From Ampelomyces quisqualis (taxonomy: Eukaryota; Ascomycota; Dothideomycetes; Pleosporales; Phaeosphaeriaceae), in NCBI GenBank assembly GCA_018398575.1, contig JAGTXZ010000003.1:2852001-2916000 (forward strand): a stretch of 64,000 bases of DNA, written 5' to 3'. Below are positions 33,017 to 44,873 of this stretch, piece by piece. The position numbers and the translations under genes were made by a program. The notes under the pieces are model-generated. The model worked only from the letters and a program-made list of their open reading frames with translations. It made no database searches and was not told the origin of the DNA. Positions within the stretch are counted from its first letter, which is position 1. Each line of letters begins with the position of its first letter.

Positions 33017-36000
33017 ATGGTCTTCAAGAGCTTCCATCTCGCGCGTCAGAGTCTTGCAAAAGGCTTCACCCACGGTTATGCTCAAAGTGTAGTCGCCGGT
33101 GTCCAGACCACCAATCCCCTCGCCTCCCTCCAACATGATCGCTTCCGCAAAGGTCTGAAGAACCAACATGTCTTTGCATCGTCTTCCACAACCGCCGCCG
33201 TCAAAGCCCTCAACGCGAGCGCCCAAGAGCACGCAGACTCGGGCTTAGCCGCATACTACACCGCATGGCAAAAGAGCCAACGGAGCGAAGAGAAGGACTG
33301 GTCGCAGTTCCAGTTCCGCAAGCTCATTGAGTGGGACCCCAAGAGCTCCAACAAGGTCACGCTCGAGGCAAAGGACAACAACATCGCCATCGAAGATGTT
33401 GCGGAGCCTGTACCGACACGTGCTGTCGTCAACCGCGCATATAGCACAAGTCAGGTAGATGACTTCAAGAAGGCAGTTGGCGGTGAAGAGTCGGAAAGTA
33501 TTGCCCTCGCGCAGGTGGACGAGGCCATCGCACAAGAGGTAGCAAAGATCAAAGCCGATAATGCAGTCGTAGAGGTAGCTGAGGAGCAGTCGTCGGCAAT
33601 TGAAGAGGCTCGCTCAGAATCGCCAGCCACAGTAACTGAAACCTTGGTCGACTCAACCACCTGGAGCCGCACGGATTCGACCATCGCCGTTAGCCCCATT
33701 GAACCGCGAGACGCAAGCGATGACTTCACAGCTGAACTTCAGAGGCTCGCTGAAAACCGCAAGTATGCTGAAGTGCCAGCGGTCTTCGAGGCCATGCTCC
33801 AGTCCGGAGTCAGGCCCTCGGTCGCTGCTTACAATGTCCTCCTGTCTGCCGCCATTCAGCTTCCACGGGCGAAGCACCAAGTTGTTCCAAAGGCTCTGGA
33901 CGTGTACTCGGACATGCTCCGTCGCCGCGTTGTTCCCGATACCGCAACATACACCGCCTTGATTGAGCTTCTTTCTGTGCGGTCGTTGGATGTAATTTCC
34001 TTGAAGCAGACCTTCGAGGACAAACGTCTCCGATACGGTGGCATGGAAGAAGAAGGTCGATTCATGCTTCAGTCGAACGAGACCGACTACGCCATTTTGA
34101 TGGAAGACGGCTCTCTGTCTGTGGCCGTCAAGCTGTTCAATGCCGCAATCAACGTCGAGTCTGGTCGTACCTTCTCCGAGAAGACGTATCGTCTGTTGAT
34201 CACTGCCTGCGCGGAGGGCGAGCGAGTTGAAGACATGGTTCGCATTTACTCGCACATGGAGTCGCGAAGCATTACACCAGCTGCCGAAATGTTCGTCCCT
34301 ATGATTCAGGCTTTCGGAAAATCAGGAGATTTGAGGAGCGCGGTAGAGTGCTACGATGAGTACAAAGCACTTGCGGTTTCAAACGACAATGGCGAGATTC
34401 AGATTTCCCGCAAAGATAACGATGTATACGCTGCATTGGTCAAAGCATATACCATTTGCAATCGCATCGAAGGCGGCCAGAAATTCCTCACAAAGATCGA
34501 GAATGCGCTCGCCACACCTGACGATCTCACTTCTGTTCGAGATATCGTCGGTCTCAAGGCTTTCCTACCAGAGTGGTTGAAGAACGGCTCTTTCCACGAG
34601 GCTTTCGTGCACGCTACCGAACACCTCAGCCCGCGAGCACGTCATATCGCCATGGCTGCTATCTGCATCAAGGCTGCTGACCGCGATGCCATTGAAGTCG
34701 CCACCGAGGCCTTTGAGGATCTTCCGGCCGAGAGTGACCTGTCCCGCCCGGCCATGGCCATGGGAGCTATGCACATTCGCAATGGAAACATTGAGTCCGC
34801 AGATCTCTTCTGGAGAATGCTTGAGCTTTCTCCCACCAAGCCAGACTTCATTGAGCCTACCGCAATGCACAGTATTGCACTAGTTGGTAGTGGTCACGCT
34901 GAACGCGGGCTGCGCCAGTGTCGCCAGATGTTTGCACGCATCCGCGACTCACAATCCGCTATCAACCAGAACAAGATGGCAATCGTCGAGCAGATCGATG
35001 AGGCTATCGAGGTTATGGGTCACTTCATGATGAAGCGTGGAATCTTCCTTCCGCCGCGGGCTAGCATGGAGCTGATGTGGACGATGATCGAGAATGGTGG
35101 CCTAGTCACCCCAGTTGCTCACCACCTACTCACTGGTATGGGACCTGAGGCCATCGCTCTTCTGAGCTTCGAAGACATTACACTCCTGATGCAAGTTCAA
35201 TCTGGAATAATCCTCCAGGGTGCGGAAGCCGATGCTGCCCACGGTGCTCGCTTTGCCCATCTACTCGAAGTCATCACAGCGACTGGAACGCCCGTCAACA
35301 AGACAACGTCCGACCTTGTTGAGAAGGTCCTTGTCCAGCTTGACCGTGGTGATCTCCAGCACCGATGGTATAGCTATAAGCATTCGGGCCCCGAGTCCAT
35401 GTACTCTCCAGCGCCATTTGCAAACTATCCTGTTCAGCCCGTAGCACCTGCTGCCCCAACTTTCGAGGATCAGTATGATCCATATGCTGCGTCAACTGAC
35501 AACAAGGGTTCCGTCGTCATCACTGAGCTCCTCGAGAAGACCCATGGACGATCAGCGTCTCACCTTAACGAGGCATTGATGAAGTTCAAGAACATGCGAC
35601 GAGCTGGCCGCCACCCACGGTTCTTCACTTATGCCAAGCTCATCAATGCTGCCGCCAAGGAAGATCGCCTCAACCTAGCTCACGACATTCTGAACCTCGC
35701 CAAGCAGGATGTTCCTTTGCTCCCTCAGTATCGCATCGTACGCTATGGTTGGGTCACGATTCTTGATGCCATGGTCGCTGCTTCCCTTACATGTGGTCAG
35801 CGTGATCTCGCTGCTCGTTACCACCAGGACCTGCTTGACATGGGCGCTGCACCCACTGCTAACACCTTCGGACTCTACATTACTACGCTCAAAGAGTCAA
35901 CAAAGACCTTTGATGAGGCTACTGAAGCCGTCAAGATCTTCCATCGTGCCAAAGTTGAGGGTGTTGAGCCATCATCGTTCCTCTACAATGCTTTGATCGG

Positions 36001-36892
36001 CAAGCTCGGCAAGGCACGTCGCATTGATGACTGTCTCTTCTACTTCTCAGAGATGCGAAACCTCGGTATTCGTCCCACTTCTGTCACCTACGGCACTATC
36101 GTCAACGCTCTGTGTCGTGTCAGCGACGAGAGGTTTGCCGAGGAGCTCTTTGAAGAGATGGAGACTATGCCCAACTACAAGCCTCGACCCGCTCCTTACC
36201 ACAGTATGATGCAATTTTTCCTCACCACGAAGCGCGACCGTAGCAAGGTTCTTTCCTACTACGAGCGCATGCGGGCGAAGCGCATTGAGCCTACCACACA
36301 CACCTACAAGCTTCTCATCGACACCCATGCAACACTTGAGCCAGTCGATATGGAGGCTGCCGAGAATGTCCTCGAGCAAGTCCGCAGTGCTGGTGCCGTT
36401 CCCGAGGCCGTCCACTATTCTTCATTGATTCATGCCAAGGGCTGCGTTCTCCACGACATGGATGGTGCCCGCCGTCTATTCGACACGGTCCTCGCCGATT
36501 CGCGTATCCGCCCACAAGCTTGCCTCTACCAAGCACTCTTCGAGGCCATGGTTGCGAATCACCAGATCGCCGACACCGAGGCTATTCTTGGCGACATGCG
36601 TGCCCGTCACGTTGAGATGACACCTTATATCGCCAACTCGCTCATTCACGGTTGGGCTCTGACACACCATATCGAGAAGGCGAAAGCCATCTACGAGTCT
36701 GTCCCCAAGAGCAAGCGCGAGCCTAGCACCTACGAGGCCATGACCCGTGCCTACATGGCTGTCGAGGATCGTGCCGCTGCTATAACCGTCGTAAACGAGG
36801 GCTTATCGCGTGGCTACCCTGCTGCTGTCGCTGGCAAGATCCACGAACTTGTTGGCGGCGGACGTGCGCATGGTTCTGAAGTCAATAGTTAA
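33017..36892 (+). CDS. Large mitochondrial-type pentatricopeptide repeat (PPR) protein, CYA-5/PET309-like
   Basis: Single exon, 1,291 residues. Seen: an N-terminus rich in Arg/Lys/Ser and lacking acids (MVFKSFHLARQSLAKGFTHG), fitting a matrix presequence; an acidic linker to about residue 235; PPR-like helical hairpins at about 240-470 (GVRPSVAAYNVLLSAAIQLP, RVVPDTATYTALIELLSVRS) and again at about 855-1,270 (GVEPSSFLYNALIGKLGKAR, GIRPTSVTYGTIVNALCRVS, RIEPTTHTYKLLIDTHATLE). Known: fungal PPR proteins of this size and layout (CYA-5 in Neurospora, PET309 in yeast) bind mitochondrial COX1 mRNA for stability and translation. Inferred: an organellar RNA-binding regulator; the exact target cannot be read from sequence. 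The leader carries an intron and an abutting uORF. Confidence 0.85.
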   Translation: MVFKSFHLARQSLAKGFTHGYAQSVVAGVQTTNPLASLQHDRFRKGLKNQHVFASSSTTAAVKALNASAQEHADSGLAAYYTAWQKSQRSEEKDWSQFQFRKLIEWDPKSSNKVTLEAKDNNIAIEDVAEPVPTRAVVNRAYSTSQVDDFKKAVGGEESESIALAQVDEAIAQEVAKIKADNAVVEVAEEQSSAIEEARSESPATVTETLVDSTTWSRTDSTIAVSPIEPRDASDDFTAELQRLAENRKYAEVPAVFEAMLQSGVRPSVAAYNVLLSAAIQLPRAKHQVVPKALDVYSDMLRRRVVPDTATYTALIELLSVRSLDVISLKQTFEDKRLRYGGMEEEGRFMLQSNETDYAILMEDGSLSVAVKLFNAAINVESGRTFSEKTYRLLITACAEGERVEDMVRIYSHMESRSITPAAEMFVPMIQAFGKSGDLRSAVECYDEYKALAVSNDNGEIQISRKDNDVYAALVKAYTICNRIEGGQKFLTKIENALATPDDLTSVRDIVGLKAFLPEWLKNGSFHEAFVHATEHLSPRARHIAMAAICIKAADRDAIEVATEAFEDLPAESDLSRPAMAMGAMHIRNGNIESADLFWRMLELSPTKPDFIEPTAMHSIALVGSGHAERGLRQCRQMFARIRDSQSAINQNKMAIVEQIDEAIEVMGHFMMKRGIFLPPRASMELMWTMIENGGLVTPVAHHLLTGMGPEAIALLSFEDITLLMQVQSGIILQGAEADAAHGARFAHLLEVITATGTPVNKTTSDLVEKVLVQLDRGDLQHRWYSYKHSGPESMYSPAPFANYPVQPVAPAAPTFEDQYDPYAASTDNKGSVVITELLEKTHGRSASHLNEALMKFKNMRRAGRHPRFFTYAKLINAAAKEDRLNLAHDILNLAKQDVPLLPQYRIVRYGWVTILDAMVAASLTCGQRDLAARYHQDLLDMGAAPTANTFGLYITTLKESTKTFDEATEAVKIFHRAKVEGVEPSSFLYNALIGKLGKARRIDDCLFYFSEMRNLGIRPTSVTYGTIVNALCRVSDERFAEELFEEMETMPNYKPRPAPYHSMMQFFLTTKRDRSKVLSYYERMRAKRIEPTTHTYKLLIDTHATLEPVDMEAAENVLEQVRSAGAVPEAVHYSSLIHAKGCVLHDMDGARRLFDTVLADSRIRPQACLYQALFEAMVANHQIADTEAILGDMRARHVEMTPYIANSLIHGWALTHHIEKAKAIYESVPKSKREPSTYEAMTRAYMAVEDRAAAITVVNEGLSRGYPAAVAGKIHELVGGGRAHGSEVNS

Positions 36893-38695
36893 AGGACCCC
36901 GCAGCACTCTTCACTTCTTCTCTTCCCTCGATACGGAGGCTTGGTACAATTTTTACTTCCAGTTTCGTCTTCTCAACCGCCGTATAAAAGAATTTTCAAA
37001 TGCCCCTCCACACCTCGGGCACTCATGCCTGACGGAACAGCTGGGCACTCATAGCATCTATTTTCTTGTCGCTTTTACCTCTATTACCGGCGGCGTTTCA
37101 ATATTCTGTGGATTTTCACCACGAGCAAAGATATCTGCGCATCAGCGATGGAGCTGGTTGGTTGGGTTCGGCGTATTCGCGACAAACGGACATGACCTGA
37201 CTCGAGGTCTGCCTAATGTGGGTGGGGGTATGTTTGGAGCATGGTGTTTTCTTGTGGCATTGCTTGCGCGGTCGTCAATGTCGGTGCTCGCTGTAACAAA
37301 ATACCCTGGATATACCATCTCCTCTCTAGAATCGGACTGGGTAGAAGAATGTTTATGCAATATTGCTCTCGATCGGGAGAAAAAGGTCTGGATAGAAGGA
37401 CGCATTTGATGCGTTTGAATGATGAAGCGTAATTCTAAAAATGGGCGTTTGCTAATGCTCGTCGTCATTCTACTTGCATCCTCTAATCATTGCTCATGTC
37501 AAGATATCTAGGATATGTAATTCTACTGCCTCGGCCCATGGTTCTTCACCGTTATGTCATTGCCCTCACAAACTTTCCTGCTCATCATACGCCACAGGAT
37601 ATATCTCCACCACAAAAGATGAAGCGCAACGAGCAACGACTGCAGCCGAACATGTCGATTGGGATGCCATCGCGCAGGAAGTCAGCGGATTTTATACTGC
37701 TGCATTGTTACCCTTGTACTTTTTCGTGCTTGGGCTTGCGGATGGTCCTGTCCTTGCTGCACTAATCTCAGAAACTCGAGGGCGAGCTATATAGTCTACA
37801 AAGTTAGCATACCTTTGTACAAGTTTTGTTTTCCTTAGCGCAGGGTCCTTGAACTCCTTTGCGGGACTGCTCGCCTGCCGGACATCAGTTGGAGTCATGA
37901 CTTTTAGGCCTGGGACCCGTTATCGGGCTTTGCTGCCACTTTCACCGAGTACCGATGGACCTAATGGTGCACTATATCCCTTAGATTAAGAAAATACATG
38001 CGTACTTGGTCTTCCGACGCAAGAAACAAACCGCAACGTTCTGCTGAAAGAGGCGGCCTAAAAGGTTATAGATACCACCACGAGAGCCAAAGCTCACATA
38101 ACATGCAAGTTGCCCTTCCGGTGTTGCATCAGATGCTGTTGTTTCAGGCACGTAGTTTTCGATCTGGGATTGTTACGGAATCGAAGATGGTGTTCGTCTC
38201 ACCAAGTGAAGTCAGAAAGTGGAGACTGAACAAGGTAGTATCGACCAATCTCCCGAGGCTGAACGGCGAAGTATTCTGCGCACTCGATAGATCCATGGTT
38301 TAACTTTCGGCTGTGGTGCAAGATTGACTCGTTTCATCTGTGACTACACGGAAAAGCTGTGCTTCAAGGGAGGGTTTCTTAAAAACTGTCCAATGTTAAG
38401 TAGTATCATTTCTAAGCCTCACCTATGGGATTACACCTTTCCGGTATCTGAGAGCGCCTACAGGTCCAATTGACTTGGCATATGGGAGCTACAAATGCAC
38501 ATACTCCGAATGAGGAAACCTGGCGAAGCTTATTCTTTACGTACTACTATGAATCGCTCCCGTCAACACGGTCTCATATGCAGAATGTGTCCCGCTGCAG
38601 TCGGCATGGCACCTGCGAGATAGTTCTTCATCTCCAACCATTCAAATCGATCCACGAGACATGCTGCTCCGAATACTCTATGCGCTTAGTGCTCC
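36893..38695. other. Convergent intergenic region, nothing recognised
   Basis: About 1.8 kb. An open frame overlaps the PPR end in another frame (36810-37409) and looks like chance plus 3' UTR. The 37,800-38,400 part is somewhat A/T-rich with no identifiable gene or element. Confidence 0.45.
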
Positions 38696-41600
38696 ATGTT
38701 ATCAGCACGTGTGACGCCTTCAGCAGCCTGGTGGTTCTGCCCACCAATGCGCTCGCCGCATTCCGGGCATCGTGCATTTTCCATGGGCATGCCGCACTCG
38801 CCGATAGCAAACTATGAAAATCAGAAGTGTAAGTTAAGATGCTCGAATGGGTACTTACTGGGTGACCGTTGACGCAGTTGTACCAATGTCCAGAATGCGT
38901 ACTAATACCGCCCGGCCCACTAATCATAGCCTGCTTGATGGCTTCAATTTCCTCCTTGGTCACCTCCGTGTAGAATTCCATGCCTAGTAGCTTCAAGGAA
39001 ATATCTACAGCCATTGCCAGTGTATCAGCACCCTTGAACGGCTGCTCTTCAGCATTCTTACGACTTTCGTCATTCACAATGCCAGATGCACCAAGTAACT
39101 GAGCTATGCGCGAGTGATACAGTGTCGTCTCAACAGCGAGTTTTGGTAGATTATCTCGGATGCAGCTGTTGATCAAGATGAGGCAGTTGTTGAGAAACGC
39201 ACTAGTTTGCGTGATGAGAAACTTGCTGAGAGCGCTGGGGAGCATGAACTGAACGGGAAGCTTCTTCTTTGCCGAACGAGCAATCTCAAGCTTATCTTCT
39301 AGCACAAGGTATTGTATCCTCATGAGTAGGAGATGACCACCGTGCTCTATGCGCGCGTCACCACTGTACTTTGTGACTGTCACAGTGTACTGCATACTCA
39401 AGTTCGCAAGCGCCTGGTCAAGGGACCGATCTTTATTGAGTGCATTGAATGTCGCTTCGTGAAGTTTGTTTGCAGGCTGGTACTTGGTTGATGTTCGTTG
39501 CTGAAATGCTTTGATTCGATGTTTGATACGAGCTGCTTCAACGTATCGTGTATCGATCGAGTCTAATGTGTACCTGGCGTGCTCGAGCATACGATCTCTT
39601 ATTTTGATATCAGCCGAAGACACTGCGGAGTGAGGAACCATGGACTGGCGGGAGCCGTCGAGTACTTCGCCCAGCGTGTTGAGGTCAAGTTCTAGCTTTT
39701 GTAAATCCTGCTGACTAGTAAGAACGAATCTCATGGTCATGTCCCCAACGACGGCTTTGTTGATGATTCGATTGTATCGCTGGGTAACATGCTGTCGGAT
39801 AGGTTCGCGGCAAGTCGGGCATTGAGGTACTTTGACGGCCAGCTGAGCGTTTTCAACCAAAGCAACGTAGCGGAGAGTATTCTTATCCTGTTGATACACC
39901 TCTTTGAGATCGATGTGATCATTCAGGGTTTCTACCGTGAAAAAATGACCACATTCGAGTGCCACTATAGGCAGCTCATCCAGATCAATCTCAGAATGGG
40001 GCTGCATTAGAATCATATCTGGCTGCTCATCTGAATGCATGCCACAAGCCTGGCAATACTTGTCAGGGCAAGCTTCGCCACAAATGCTAGGACATTGATG
40101 GCCGCATGGAAGGAGTTTTGCACATCGTTCATCGCAAGGCAGCCTGTTACACGGAGCGGAGCAGGGTAGCGTGCAAGTGCCTTGGTGTTCACAAGACCAT
40201 TCGCATGGACGAATACAAGGTGCGCACGGCTCATGACACTTGTGAGGGCACCTGCTGTGTTTGCAGCGTGCCTGAATATGGTTAATAAGCAGAGTTGCCA
40301 AAACCTATACTTGTACTTACATCGCAGGGCTTTTGGCAGAGACCGCAGTCACTACCGTCGTGACATAACCGGTCGCAATTATGTCGGCATGTTCCCATTT
40401 TCTTTTTGCACTTCTCCGTACAGGCAAAGTGTTTCACAACGGAGTTCTGGTCGCGGTCTTTGGTGTTGCAACGACCACAAGTCCCAGGGCAGGCGTGACC
40501 ACAAGGAAGAGGTAACTTGCAGGGTGTAGGGCATCTAAATAATGAATGTGTGACATCCTGGCAACAGTTTACAATAATATCGTGTTTGCACCCAGGAGCC
40601 TGCTTGGGTACCTGTATGTGGCATGGGATGCTCGCGAGGTCCAGCGTCATGTAACATTTGATGCCATCATGAACGTGACCGCATGGAAGCTTGACATTGT
40701 CGACCTTGATCATGCACTTTCCACAGGGCTCTCCACAGGTTTCCTTCTGGCAAGCATGGCCGCAAGGCTGGTGATGGCGTTGGCACGCTTCTTCGCACTG
40801 GAACGCGGTGTGCATTGCCTCCGAATGGCATCTGGACTGGCAGCTATGGCCACAATCAAGGCGATCTACGCATGCTTCTCGGCAGCCTCCCTCAGGACTC
40901 AGTCTCGCGAAGTCATCGGGTTCGCGTACTTTCATGATCTTGTCGCGATGCCGCGGGCAGCACAAATCTAGTGTCTCGCCAACCGAGTCCTTTGCACGGA
41001 GCATGTTGATGACATCTTGCCACATATCCACAGCAGAGTACGTCTCTGTATTTCCAATCAGGTACATTCCATGCTTGGCGCGACTGAGTAGGACATTGAC
41101 ACGATTCGACGTCTTGAGGAACCCAACATTACGTTTCTTGTTGCTGCGAACCAGAGAAACGATCACAACTTTAGCTTCTTCTCCTTGAAAATTGTCGACG
41201 GTCGCCACTCGAAGAAGTTCAGAGAGCTGTTTCTTTTCGAGCGGCTTTCTACCGTGCTCCAGTGCAGCAGCAATCTGCTCATCCTCCGGATGAGTCCCAT
41301 CGATCTTGAAACCATCCTTTTCGAGCGCTTCTTGATCTCGGTCGCTAAGAACTATTTCAAAATCACCACGCATCGCAGCGCGTAGCTTTTGAAGCTGACC
41401 GGTATATGGCGTCAAGACAGCGATATCGCTGCTCTTGTAGACGCCCTGTCGAACAATGTGCCGCACTAAAGTATGAACCATGGCAACTTCCCACGAGTTC
41501 ATCTTCGACTTGTTGTTCTGAACATCCATATGCATGACATCTTCAAAATTGGAGTGATCAAGCCAGAAAACGTTATTACGCATTCCAACGACGTCAGGCA

Positions 41601-44600
41601 TGTCGGCTGTAGTTTTATGGTCGAGAAGCTTCTTGTAGATAGTTTCCCGAATCAAGGTCGATACTTCCGGGCGCATGCGACGTTGCACATTCAGCTGAGC
41701 AATAGGTACTAGAGGCCGGCCTACTTCTCCTACGGAAAGTCTTTCGAATTGGCTCTTGCCGAGTTGGTGCAATTTTCCTCGCGCGCTCCCGAGTGACAGA
41801 TCATCAAAATTAGATACCGAAGGTCTAAGCTATTCGTGATCTCCGATCTGAATGCAATGCTCTATTGTCGGAAGTAGTGCTGAGATCATGTGTGGTTCTA
41901 GAATCTCGCCAGCCTTCTCGCAGATCAGAACTTTGCAAGCGACATGCTTGAGGAGTGATATACGACCAGCCAAACCGGATGTTGTCATTCCAATCACATC
42001 TGCTCCCTGCAGGAGTCGGCGGCTAGCTTCGTTGTGCACCTTGTCAAGATCCATTCGCGTGCTAGCAGCACCATCAACAGTCTCAAACAGCTCACCCACT
42101 TTTGCTTTGTGTATCTCTTCAACCCAGTGATTGATGAGTATGTACCTCTCCTCGTAACTCAAGGACCAGACATTTACCACTGCTTTGTTCAGAATCATGG
42201 GAATGAGTGTCGGAGACGAATTTTTCGCACGTCGGGCGCCACGAGCAATGGCGCCAGTCGTGCGCCATACATCAAAAGGATGTCGACCAACAACTTGGAA
42301 GCCATCTTCATCTTCCTCCATGAACTGGCAGTAGATATCGCCATACTCCTCGCCAATATGTGCTTTGAGATTGTGCCAGTCAGCCATTCCATGTAAATGA
42401 CGCAGCTCACGAAGAACATCGTTGGCGTTATTCTTAGAATCGTCCAAATTATGGTACGCTTGCCAAGTTTGGGCCTTCTCGGCTTTGGTGTTGGGTTCGA
42501 AATTCCTGAGGTATTGGAGATTATGATTTGCCAAAGCTTTGGATTTGCTCTGACTGCCGACGCGGATGATCTTTGTGACCCCAACCTCAAGTAAATGGCT
42601 GAGGAACTGATTCAGGGCGTGATTGGTATAGCATCTGTAGTACTTGTTAGTCCAGGCTTCCTATAGCGAACACGAGCTAAGGTTTAGATGTTCGCTTACA
42701 CAACAAGAATGGGACCCAGTTTGGCCTGTTTCTTAACATCCAACAGGACCCTCATCAAGTGCAAGCCAAGATAGCTTTTTCCTGTTCCTGGAGGACCTTG
42801 TATGAACGCAAACTCTCGGGTCAATGCCGCAAGGAGGGCCTGACATTGACCACGATCCAATGATGTTTTGGTCTCGAGCTGATTGAGAACATGATTGTCG
42901 TTGCAGGATATGGTCGACTGCACGCTGAAACTTTCACCAATATCCTTGGTAATAGTCTTCATCTGGAAAGTGAAACCTGTATGGCGTGCATACAGTGGCG
43001 GTGGGATATCATGGTAGATTTTGGCGTTAGATGGCCTCGTATGGGCACGGGGTACAATCCATTGTTGAAACGGCATGCCGCCAACACTCTGCATGTCTTG
43101 CAGATTCTTCAATATAGGAACAAAGGTTGCCGGCATTATGTTTGGAAACTCGAGCAGGACGCCCCGAGATCCACTTGCACTCGCCCGCATCAACAGCTCA
43201 AGTGTCGTCCTATCGTGCGTCATCATCCGGGCGGTGATCGTGAAGGGCTCTTCATGGTAGACAATCTTTTTGTTATCTTCGTCTTTAGCGCCCTTGCCAA
43301 CCAGATTCAGGAAAATATGTTGGACGACCCCATCTTGAACCCAAATCCAGGAAAGCAAAGAGCCACGCTCCAAGCGCTTAGATTCCTCCCACCACCTAGT
43401 TTGCGCAACTACACTCTTGTTCTGGACCTCTGCTGGCAGTAGGAAGGACAAGTGTATGTCTAAAGCTCTACCAAACACAACTTGACTGATGTGTGCGCCG
43501 GTATAGGAGTATGCACGCATATCTCCGATCTGGAGGCGAGGATTGTCGATAGCTGCTTCATCAGCCATGAATTTTTGCATCAATCCTGCTAAGGTTCCTT
43601 TAAGCTCTCCGAATACGTCGTGCCGGAACAGACGAAAATGTGTATCAACATGTCGTTGAGCTGGATCGTCAAGGCAATGAGGCTGGTCCGGGTCTGTGTA
43701 GGGTAGAAACTCTCGTGCACTGCTCATGATCTCGTCCCGGGTCGGGAAGATCACAATCTCTGTCATGTCGAGCTTATCATTGTCATGCCTGTCGCTGGGT
43801 ATGACGAGATCCCGAGGATAAGACGAAGCCGGAGCAGAGATTGTGAGTTCATTCAGCTCTGGGACGTCCTTGTAGAGTAAGCCTTTTGCGCGTGCAACCA
43901 TTGCTCGCATGCCGCGAGCGTGATTGAGAACCAGCGTCGATGTAATCGACGGCTTTTCCGGCGCAAAGACTTCCGCCGCTGTTTCCAAGGCATCCAATAG
44001 GATCTCGAGTTCGTCGTTAAACCGCGCCCGTGATTCGCGTTTAAGCAGCTCGTGGAGCGCAGCTGACATGGCAACAAGGGTCAAGTCAAGTAGTCCTGGA
44101 GAGACAGCTGACGTCTGATCATCCGTACGTATAGCAACAAGAACTTCGCACAGATGCCTAAAGAACGGAATAGCACGTGTGCCGTTGGCGCCACTAATGA
44201 AGTTGTAGTTCGAACCGACGTAGGTGTCTACTGCCATACCATCCAATAAAGAGGAGTGAGTCACGGTGAGGAGGAACCGCTGGCAGACTGTGAGAAACTG
44301 CTCAGCATTGCCATCTTGCACTCGTGTGCTCATGACTGCAGCAATATGGTGACGGCCTTTGTGCTTCTTGTCGTCGGTATCAAGATCCTTTGGAAGCTGT
44401 TGGCACTGATCACGATCACCTTCTTCTAGTATCTCCAAAGCGCCTTTCCAAAGTCGATCCATGGTACGTATGTCAATTTTATCGGATCCGAGGTACCGCC
44501 ACCACGAACTGTATTACTGCCGAGCTCGAAGTTGCTCTGCAGTCTCTTGCACTCTAGTCGGCGGTACGTCATCTTGGGCGGTCTGTCCGCTATTACTGTC

Positions 44601-44873
44601 GTGTGAGAAGCGGCAGTTCGTGCGCTTGCATGAGCCAGTGTTCTTGAAGTCGAAGCAGGTTCGTGAATTTGAAGTTACTTCGTCTCGCGCCGTCTGCCCG
44701 CTACCAAGGTCGTGTGAATAGCGGCAGTTCGTGCGCTTGCATGAGCCAGTGTTCTTGAAGTCGAAGCAGATTCGTGAACTAGAGCCTGCATAATCCGCTG
44801 TATCTGCACCACCGCGACCCTGAGCTCCACCTCGCCATCCTCGCTGACCGCGACCACAGCCGCGATCTGCCAT
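38696..44873 (-). pseudogene. CCCH/NF-X1-type superfamily-1 RNA helicase (ZNFX1-like) with two in-frame stop codons
   Basis: One collinear reading of roughly 1,960 codons through introns 42635-42699, 40272-40320 and 38812-38858. Order: two CCCH fingers (CFDFKNTGSCKRTNCRYSH and near-copy); helicase Walker A FIQGPPGTGKSYLGL; CYTNHALNQFLSHLL; TTSGLAGRISLLK; motif II region VLICEKAGEILEPHMISALL; IQIGDHE-stop-LRPSVSNFDD; AQLNVQRRMRPEVS; VDNFQGEEAKVVIVSLVRSN; NRVNVLLSRAKHGMYLIGN; a long NF-X1 Cys array (CGHSCQSRCH, CGHACPGTCGRC and more); and a C-terminal RZ-type finger (GHWYNCVNGHPFAIGECGMP). Stops: TAA 44514-44516 between the CCCH part and the helicase, and TAG 41830-41832 in motif III. Neither is removed by a frame-preserving intron I can find. 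Everything else is intact, so this is either a young pseudogene or a sequencing/assembly error. A protein starting at ATG 44462 would still meet the second stop. Confidence 0.85.
44561..44800 (-). repeat. 111-bp tandem duplication encoding two CCCH fingers
   Basis: The block containing AGCGGCAGTTCGTGCGCTTG starts at 44609 and again at 44720, a period of 111 bases (37 codons). The cores differ at only a few bases over about 60, so the two fingers (CFDFKNTGSCKRTNCR, then Y/F-SHD) are recent copies. Confidence 0.85.

Noticed and set aside
36810..37409. Plus-strand 199-codon frame overlapping the PPR gene end
   Set aside because: Starts inside the PPR coding region in another frame and has no recognisable domain; fits chance plus 3' UTR.
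38696..44873. Reassigned stop codons (UAR read as Gln) as an explanation of the helicase stops
   Set aside because: Other genes here end normally at TAA (SSD1, mpaB-like) and TAG (RPL35, kinase fragment) at the family's usual C-terminus, so the standard code applies.
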